Part shown: positions 5,440-9,831 of the stretch, piece after piece
Position numbering within the stretch: the first letter of the stretch is position 1
Layout of the letters: each line of letters opens with the position of its first letter
Assembly: GCA_002314915.1 (NCBI GenBank)
Contig: DCHU01000049.1
Location: 1,558-11,388, forward strand
Origin: Caryophanales bacterium UBA1744
Lineage (GTDB): Bacteria > Bacillota_I > Bacilli_A > RFN20 > CAG-826
Length of the DNA stretch: 9,831 nucleotides
Reading direction: 5' to 3'
Translations under genes and position numbers: made by a program
The notes under the pieces: model-generated
Database searches by the model: none
Seen by the model: only the letters and a program-made list of their open reading frames with translations
What the model was told of the DNA's origin: nothing

Positions 5440-6774
5440 ATGAAATTTATCAAGAAACGCAAAGCGTTAGCCCCTCTTCTCGCTGTTTGTTTACTCGCTG
5501 CATGCGGTGGAACAGGCAATAATGGCGGAAGCAAGAATCCAGGTACATCACAGAACCAGGAACAGGATTCAATCACAGTAACATTCGACCTCAACTATGA
5601 AGGCGCAACAAACATCACCCAGGAAGTCGAATACAACGACGTTGCTGAAGAACCAGCAACCCCAACCCGTGACAGATACACATTCACAGGATGGTATGAA
5701 GAAAAGACATGCGAACACAAATTCGACTTCGAGCTCGCTCTTACAGAGGACACAACAATCTATGCAGGTTGGAAATTAGCAATCGCCGAAGTCACATTCG
5801 ACCTCAACTATGAGGGATCAGAGAATTCAGTTGTTAGAGTTGACGTTGGCACAACAGTCAACCAGCCAGTCACTCCAGAAAGAGATGGATACATCTTCAA
5901 AGCTTGGTGCGTCGATGCATCAGCATCATCTGAATTCGATTTCACAACACTCATCAACGAAGACGTAACTGTTTACGCTTCATGGGAAGCTGATGATGGT
6001 GAAAACTGGACACTCACATATATGTGGAACTATGACGATGCTCCAAACAACGGCGTCGCAAACAAAGTCAAAGTCAAGAAGAACACAAAGACAAAATCAT
6101 ACGCAGCAGAGCGTGATGGATACTACCTCAAGGGCTGGTATACAGAACCAGAATGCGTTAACGAATATGACTTCAACGCAAGAGTCAGCGCAAGCGCAAC
6201 CCTCTATGCAAGATGGTTCTTCAAAGATACATTCGAGACAGAATATGTCGACTACACAGGAAAGATCGGTTACGGATACTCCGGTAACGTTTCAGGTGTC
6301 GGTCTAATCTGCAAGCAGAAAGAGGCTATGCAGAACGCAAGCAACGGATACTATGCTGGCTGGAGCTACTACGAAGGCACAACATATGAGTTCGTCATCA
6401 ATGCAGAAGAAGCAGTTGAGGATGCTGTTCTCATCGGCAGATTCTCCGCAGAAGCTTACGATATGACATTCACACCAGAGAACTACACGATCTCTGTCAA
6501 CGGCGTTGCATTAAGCTACAACGCAATCAACATCACAAACGTTCCTGGAATGGGCGCTGGATATAAGGAATTCGCTGATTTCACAATCAACAAGACCGTT
6601 CCGCTCAAGAAGGGCGAAAACAGCATCAAGTTCATCGTCTCCAACCATGACAGACTCGGTGAATCAGGAACAATGTACGCAACAGCTCCTCTCTTCGACT
6701 GCTGCAGAGTTTACTCAGATACAAAATTAAGCTGGAACCCACTTACCGATAACGTTAATGGCAACATCAGCTAA
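5440..6774 (+). CDS. Lipoprotein with three InlB B-repeats and a CBM6/35-like domain
   Basis: This 444-residue surface lipoprotein probably binds carbohydrate and has no catalytic motif that I can see. The signal ends in the lipobox L-A-A-C, so Cys22 would be lipidated and anchor the protein outside the membrane. A short Gly/Asn/Gln-rich linker follows. Three B-repeats of the Listeria-Bacteroides (InlB, Flg_new) type lie at 45-111, 117-182 and 190-259, each with T-F-D-L-N-Y or a variant, R-D-x-Y, a Gly-Trp or Ala-Trp, and a terminal Tyr-Ala-x-Trp. Residues about 264-430 form a predicted beta-sandwich with G-Y-S-G, G-Y-Y-A-G-W-S-Y-Y-E-G and K-K-G-E-N-S-I-K motifs, the pattern of CBM6/CBM35-like modules. 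It sits between the two GH3 genes, 27 bases ahead of the second, which suggests it captures their substrate. The CBM call is weaker than the B-repeat call. Confidence 0.88.
   Translation: MKFIKKRKALAPLLAVCLLAACGGTGNNGGSKNPGTSQNQEQDSITVTFDLNYEGATNITQEVEYNDVAEEPATPTRDRYTFTGWYEEKTCEHKFDFELALTEDTTIYAGWKLAIAEVTFDLNYEGSENSVVRVDVGTTVNQPVTPERDGYIFKAWCVDASASSEFDFTTLINEDVTVYASWEADDGENWTLTYMWNYDDAPNNGVANKVKVKKNTKTKSYAAERDGYYLKGWYTEPECVNEYDFNARVSASATLYARWFFKDTFETEYVDYTGKIGYGYSGNVSGVGLICKQKEAMQNASNGYYAGWSYYEGTTYEFVINAEEAVEDAVLIGRFSAEAYDMTFTPENYTISVNGVALSYNAINITNVPGMGAGYKEFADFTINKTVPLKKGENSIKFIVSNHDRLGESGTMYATAPLFDCCRVYSDTKLSWNPLTDNVNGNIS
5572..5772 (+). repeat. InlB-type B-repeat 1
   Basis: Residues 45-111 of the lipoprotein, from I-T-V-T-F-D-L-N-Y to I-Y-A-G-W. 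It shares a perfect 20-base tract with repeat 2 (5581-5600 and 5794-5813), pointing to duplication within the gene. Confidence 0.8.
5788..5985 (+). repeat. InlB-type B-repeat 2
   Basis: Residues 117-182, from E-V-T-F-D-L-N-Y-E-G to V-Y-A-S-W. It is close to repeat 1 in its first strand and diverges afterwards, with an extra Cys at 157. Confidence 0.8.
6007..6216 (+). repeat. InlB-type B-repeat 3 (divergent)
   Basis: Residues 190-259, from W-T-L-T-Y-M-W-N-Y to L-Y-A-R-W. It keeps the R-D-G-Y and K-G-W-Y core, but its first half is longer and rich in Lys, so it is the most diverged copy. Confidence 0.7.
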
Positions 6775-6788
6775 TTCCGATAAACAAT

Positions 6789-6794
6789 AAAGGA
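6789..6794 (+). promoter_or_regulatory. Ribosome binding site of the second GH3 gene
   Basis: AAAGGA lies seven bases before the ATG at 6802, within the short 27-base gap after the lipoprotein gene. This supports co-transcription of the two. Confidence 0.75.
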
Positions 6795-6801
6795 CTATTT
6801 T

Positions 6802-9711
6802 ATGAAAAAAGCAAAAATTGCCTGGGGCATTACCTCTGGCGCACTTGCCTTCATCTTAGCAGCCGCATCCATCACGACAATGGGATTCATCCCAACCGTC
6901 ATGGATAACCTTTTCGGTGGCGCAACCGGATCAGGTCGTGGCGACACGATGTACTACAAGCTCGATGATGGAATCGAGACAAAGGAACAGGCTAAAGAGC
7001 ACGCAAACGATGTTAACAAACAGATTTGCGAAGAAGGCTTCGTTCTCTTAAAGAATGAGAGCAACACCTTACCACTCAAGACAACTTCCGCTGCAAAGAA
7101 GAAGATCTCTGTCTTCGGTAAAAACTCAGTCAATCTCGCTTATGGCGGCTCTGGCTCAGGTGGCGGATCAACTGCAGAGGCAAAGACAATCTATGAGTCT
7201 TTAACAGCTGCAAACTTCGATTGCAACCCAACCTTAAAGAGCTTCTATGAAGATAACTCAAAGTCTGGTGAAGGAAGACCTGCAAACCTCGCTATCGAAG
7301 CTGGTATCCCAACCGGATTCGAAACAGGCGAAACCGCAGTCTCCAAATACACGGACTCAGTTAAGAACTCATTTACAGAATATGGCGATATGGCAGTCAT
7401 CGTTATCTCCCGTACAGGCGGTGAAGGTAACGACATGCCAATGACACAGAAAAACAAGGACGGAAGCCCTGTTAATGGTGCATATGCCGCAGACGATCAC
7501 TATCTCGAACTCGACAAGAATGAGCAGGAGATGATCAAGATGGTTACCGACAGCTTCAACAAAGTTGTTCTCGTCGTTAACTCATCCGCTCAGATGGAAC
7601 TCGGATTCCTCGACAATCTCGAAGACTACGATGATACAGTCATCAGCAAAGACTTCGGCGAGAAGATCGGCGCTGCTATCTGGATTGGCGGACCTGGTAA
7701 CTCAGGCATCATGGCATTAGGCGAAATCCTCAACGGTGACGTCAACCCATCAGGTAAGTTGGTAGACACATACCTTCGCGACTTCACCAACGATCCAACC
7801 TATGTCAACTTCGCTTCAACCACAGATCGTTCAGACAAATACACAGGTTCTAAGAACGATTACTACTTCTCAGATTATGATGAAGGCATCTACTTAGGAT
7901 ACAGATACTATGAAACACGTTTCGCTACCGAAGGTACAAATGGTGATGCATGGTATAAGAAGAACGTCGTATTCCCATTCGGTTATGGCTTAAGCTACAC
8001 AACATTCAATAGAACTGTTAAAGATAAGCCTACAAAGATCGAAAAGGGCAAAGACATGACTGTCAAAGTCCATGTCGACAACACAGGCGCTGTCGCTGGT
8101 AAGGATGTCGTCGAACTCTATGTCGGCGCTCCATATAAAGGCGGCATTGAAAAAGCCAGCAAAACCCTCGTTGGTTATGCAAAAACAGACTTATTAGAAG
8201 CAGGTAAGGGTGAAGATGTTGAAATCACATTCAACCCATATGATTTCGCTTCATATGACTCATCAGACGCTAACGGAAATAGCTTCAAGGGTTATGAGCT
8301 CGAGTCTGGAACATACACATTCTATGTCTCAACAGACGCTCACACAGTCGTTGACTCATTCACAATCTCACTTGATTCAGATATCAAATACGAGAACGAT
8401 GAGAAGACAGGCAACAAAGTTGAGAACCGCTTCGATGACATCGATGATCAGTTAGGCTCAGTCCTCTCAAGAGCAAATTGGGATGGAACATGGCCAAAGG
8501 CTAGAACAGATGCAGAAAGAGCACTTGCTTCAGCTGATGAATCAGCAATCTCATCAAGAGCGCACAACTCACCTTTAACCGCAGATTCACCTGAGGTTAA
8601 GGCTGCAAACCTCGAACTCGCCAAGAAGAAGGTCACAGACGGCTCACTCATGCAGATCTCTGAGTTAATCGGAGCATCTTATGATGATGCGAAGTGGGAT
8701 GAGTACATCAAGAACATCACCGCATCCTCATTGCAGGATATGGTTGAGCAGGCAGCATTCGGTACACACGCTATCGAGTATGTCGGAAAACCAAAGACAA
8801 TCGAAACAGACGGTCCTTCCGGATTCGCTCAGTTCATGTCAACCGCACCAGAGCCTGAAATCTACTCAGTCTCAAGATTCGCTTCCGAACCAGTCGTCGG
8901 CGCTACATTCAATGATGAGCTCATCGAGAAACTCGGTGAGGCAATCGGTAACGAAGGTATCCTCGGCAACCAGCGTGACGGAACTCCATACTCCGCATTA
9001 TATGCACCTGGTATCAACTTACACCGTTCACCATTCGCAGGAAGAACTGCTGAATACTATTCAGAAGATCCTGTACTCAATGGTAATATGGCTGCATCCT
9101 TCATCAAGGGTATGCGCGTCAAAGGTGTCAACTGCTACATGAAGCACTTCGTTGCTAACGAGGCAGAAACACACAGATCAGGCGTTTGCACATGGATGAC
9201 CGAGCAGGTCTTACGTGAGCTTTATCTCAAGCCATTCGAAATCGCTGTTAAGAAGAATAGCGGCGAGCCTTTAGGACTTATGTCCTCATTCAACAGATTA
9301 GGCAACAGATGGACAGGCGGCGACTATCGCTTGATCACTGAAGTCTTAAGAGAAGAGTGGGGCTTCAAGGGCGCAGTCATCACCGACTTCGCAGACTCTA
9401 AGTTCATGCCAATTGAACAGATGATCTATGCAGGCGGCGACCTCTACTTGAACAACGTTCCAGTTGAAACGTGGTTCGACAAGGCAGACACAATGGACGT
9501 CTTCGTTCTTAAGAAGGCTGCAAAGAACTATCTCTACACAGTCGTCAACTCCAACGCTATGAACGGTCTTGGAGAAGGCATTGTCTACAAGACAAATATG
9601 GCTAAGTGGAAAGTTGCATTAATCGCTGTAGACGCAACAGTCGGAGGACTCATCGTCTTATCAGGAGCGGCAATCTTCCTCGTAGACTTCCTCAAAAAGA
9701 AAAAAGCTTAA
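6802..9711 (+). CDS. Reversed-order GH3 glycosidase anchored by both termini
   Basis: This 969-residue protein is the second reversed GH3 enzyme, predicted to cleave terminal beta-linked sugars outside the membrane. The N terminus is a membrane helix (about 6-30) after a Lys-rich start, without a clear cleavage site. The usual C-terminal GH3 domain comes first (about 70-330, with L-L-K-N-E and Y-G-G-S-G-S-G-G-G-S), then F-P-F-G-Y-G-L-S-Y (about 389-398), an Fn3-like domain (about 400-525) and a linker with L-S-R-A-N-W-D-G-T-W-P. The catalytic domain lies at about 640-905: E-T-D-G-P-S-G, L-H-R-S-P-F-A-G-R, Y-Y-S-E-D-P, K-H-F and I-T-D-F, with Asp862 as predicted nucleophile. Glu208 in G-G-E-G is the likely acid/base. 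A second membrane helix (about 937-962) and K-K-K-K-A end the protein, so both ends should be cytoplasmic. Its motifs are closer to family consensus than those of the first paralogue. Beta-glucosidase or beta-xylosidase activity cannot be told apart here. Confidence 0.93.
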   Translation: MKKAKIAWGITSGALAFILAAASITTMGFIPTVMDNLFGGATGSGRGDTMYYKLDDGIETKEQAKEHANDVNKQICEEGFVLLKNESNTLPLKTTSAAKKKISVFGKNSVNLAYGGSGSGGGSTAEAKTIYESLTAANFDCNPTLKSFYEDNSKSGEGRPANLAIEAGIPTGFETGETAVSKYTDSVKNSFTEYGDMAVIVISRTGGEGNDMPMTQKNKDGSPVNGAYAADDHYLELDKNEQEMIKMVTDSFNKVVLVVNSSAQMELGFLDNLEDYDDTVISKDFGEKIGAAIWIGGPGNSGIMALGEILNGDVNPSGKLVDTYLRDFTNDPTYVNFASTTDRSDKYTGSKNDYYFSDYDEGIYLGYRYYETRFATEGTNGDAWYKKNVVFPFGYGLSYTTFNRTVKDKPTKIEKGKDMTVKVHVDNTGAVAGKDVVELYVGAPYKGGIEKASKTLVGYAKTDLLEAGKGEDVEITFNPYDFASYDSSDANGNSFKGYELESGTYTFYVSTDAHTVVDSFTISLDSDIKYENDEKTGNKVENRFDDIDDQLGSVLSRANWDGTWPKARTDAERALASADESAISSRAHNSPLTADSPEVKAANLELAKKKVTDGSLMQISELIGASYDDAKWDEYIKNITASSLQDMVEQAAFGTHAIEYVGKPKTIETDGPSGFAQFMSTAPEPEIYSVSRFASEPVVGATFNDELIEKLGEAIGNEGILGNQRDGTPYSALYAPGINLHRSPFAGRTAEYYSEDPVLNGNMAASFIKGMRVKGVNCYMKHFVANEAETHRSGVCTWMTEQVLRELYLKPFEIAVKKNSGEPLGLMSSFNRLGNRWTGGDYRLITEVLREEWGFKGAVITDFADSKFMPIEQMIYAGGDLYLNNVPVETWFDKADTMDVFVLKKAAKNYLYTVVNSNAMNGLGEGIVYKTNMAKWKVALIAVDATVGGLIVLSGAAIFLVDFLKKKKA

Positions 9712-9723
9712 TAATACTTATTA

Positions 9724-9753
9724 GGGGCTGGACCACTCAAGTGGCTTGGCCCC
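9724..9753 (+). terminator. GC-rich hairpin after the second GH3 gene
   Basis: GGGGC at 9724-9728 pairs with GCCCC at 9749-9753, with G-U pairs and one mismatch inside and an inner stem of CCAC with GTGG. TTCTTAGCTTT follows, a poor T-tract. It could be a weak terminator or attenuator before the next gene, whose start codon is only 22 bases further on. Confidence 0.45.
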
Positions 9754-9764
9754 TTCTTAGCTTT

Positions 9765-9769
9765 AGGAG
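9765..9769 (+). promoter_or_regulatory. Ribosome binding site of the partial lipoprotein gene
   Basis: AGGAG lies six bases before the ATG at 9776. Its strength supports a real gene start at the window edge. Confidence 0.7.
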
Positions 9770-9775
9770 ATAACA

Positions 9776-9831
9776 ATGAAAAGACAAATGATATTGTTAA
9801 CAACTCTACCTTTGCTTTTTTCTTGCGTCCC
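9776..9831 (+). CDS. Start of a predicted lipoprotein gene (cut by window end)
   Basis: Only the first 18 codons and part of a 19th are present. They read as a short basic start (M-K-R-Q), a hydrophobic stretch and L-F-S-C, a good lipobox with Cys17 as the lipidated residue. The gene follows the second GH3 gene by 64 bases, across a hairpin, in the same direction, so it is probably part of the same surface locus. The mature protein is outside the window, so its role cannot be stated; a sugar-binding protein would fit but is not shown. Confidence 0.7.
   Translation, partial: MKRQMILLTTLPLLFSCV

Noticed and set aside
428..9711. Mycoplasma-type code with TGA as Trp
   Set aside because: All complete genes use TGG for Trp and end in TAA, and no reading frame needs TGA read-through.

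Overview
The window looks like a surface carbohydrate-use locus from an uncultivated, gut-type Firmicutes/Bacilli lineage (RF39- or Erysipelotrichia-like; this placement is an inference). Support comes from AG-rich Shine-Dalgarno sites, a Gram-positive style of surface anchoring, TAA stops in all four complete genes, and use of the standard code (Trp is TGG, TGA is not read through).

Left flank (1-427): this stretch is messy. An open minus-strand reading frame enters from the left edge. Next, on the plus strand, comes a decayed 3' fragment of the ribosomal protein gene rpsR (bS18) with a frameshift and no 5' half, directly followed by a hairpin terminator. A lone minus-strand gene (428-1153) then encodes a three-pass membrane protein with an extracellular C-terminal domain and no family I recognise. 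An AT-rich divergent intergenic region (1154-1553) holds a 12-bp palindrome and a pair of 10-bp direct repeats exactly 20 bp apart, both candidate regulator sites.

Main locus (1554-9711, plus strand): three large genes form an apparent operon. (1) A 1261-residue secreted glycoside hydrolase family 3 (GH3) protein in the reversed domain order (usual C-terminal domain first, TIM-barrel catalytic domain later). It is followed by two Ig-like domains, a 12-triplet collagen-like stalk and a Cys-containing C-terminal membrane anchor. (2) A 444-residue lipoprotein with three InlB-type B-repeats and a C-terminal beta-sandwich domain resembling CBM6/CBM35. (3) A second reversed-order GH3 protein of 969 residues, fixed to the membrane at both ends. 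Hairpins lie in the gap after gene 1 and after gene 3. A fourth gene begins at 9776 and runs off the window; its start encodes another lipoprotein signal.

Inferred working model: a surface glycan-processing set in which the lipoprotein binds carbohydrate and two differently anchored GH3 enzymes attack it. The second GH3 has near-canonical active-site motifs. The first keeps the nucleophile and the substrate-contacting Asp and Lys-His, but is altered at several usually conserved positions, so it may have another specificity. The three operon genes share a strong C- and A-ending codon preference suggesting high expression, which the upstream membrane-protein gene lacks.
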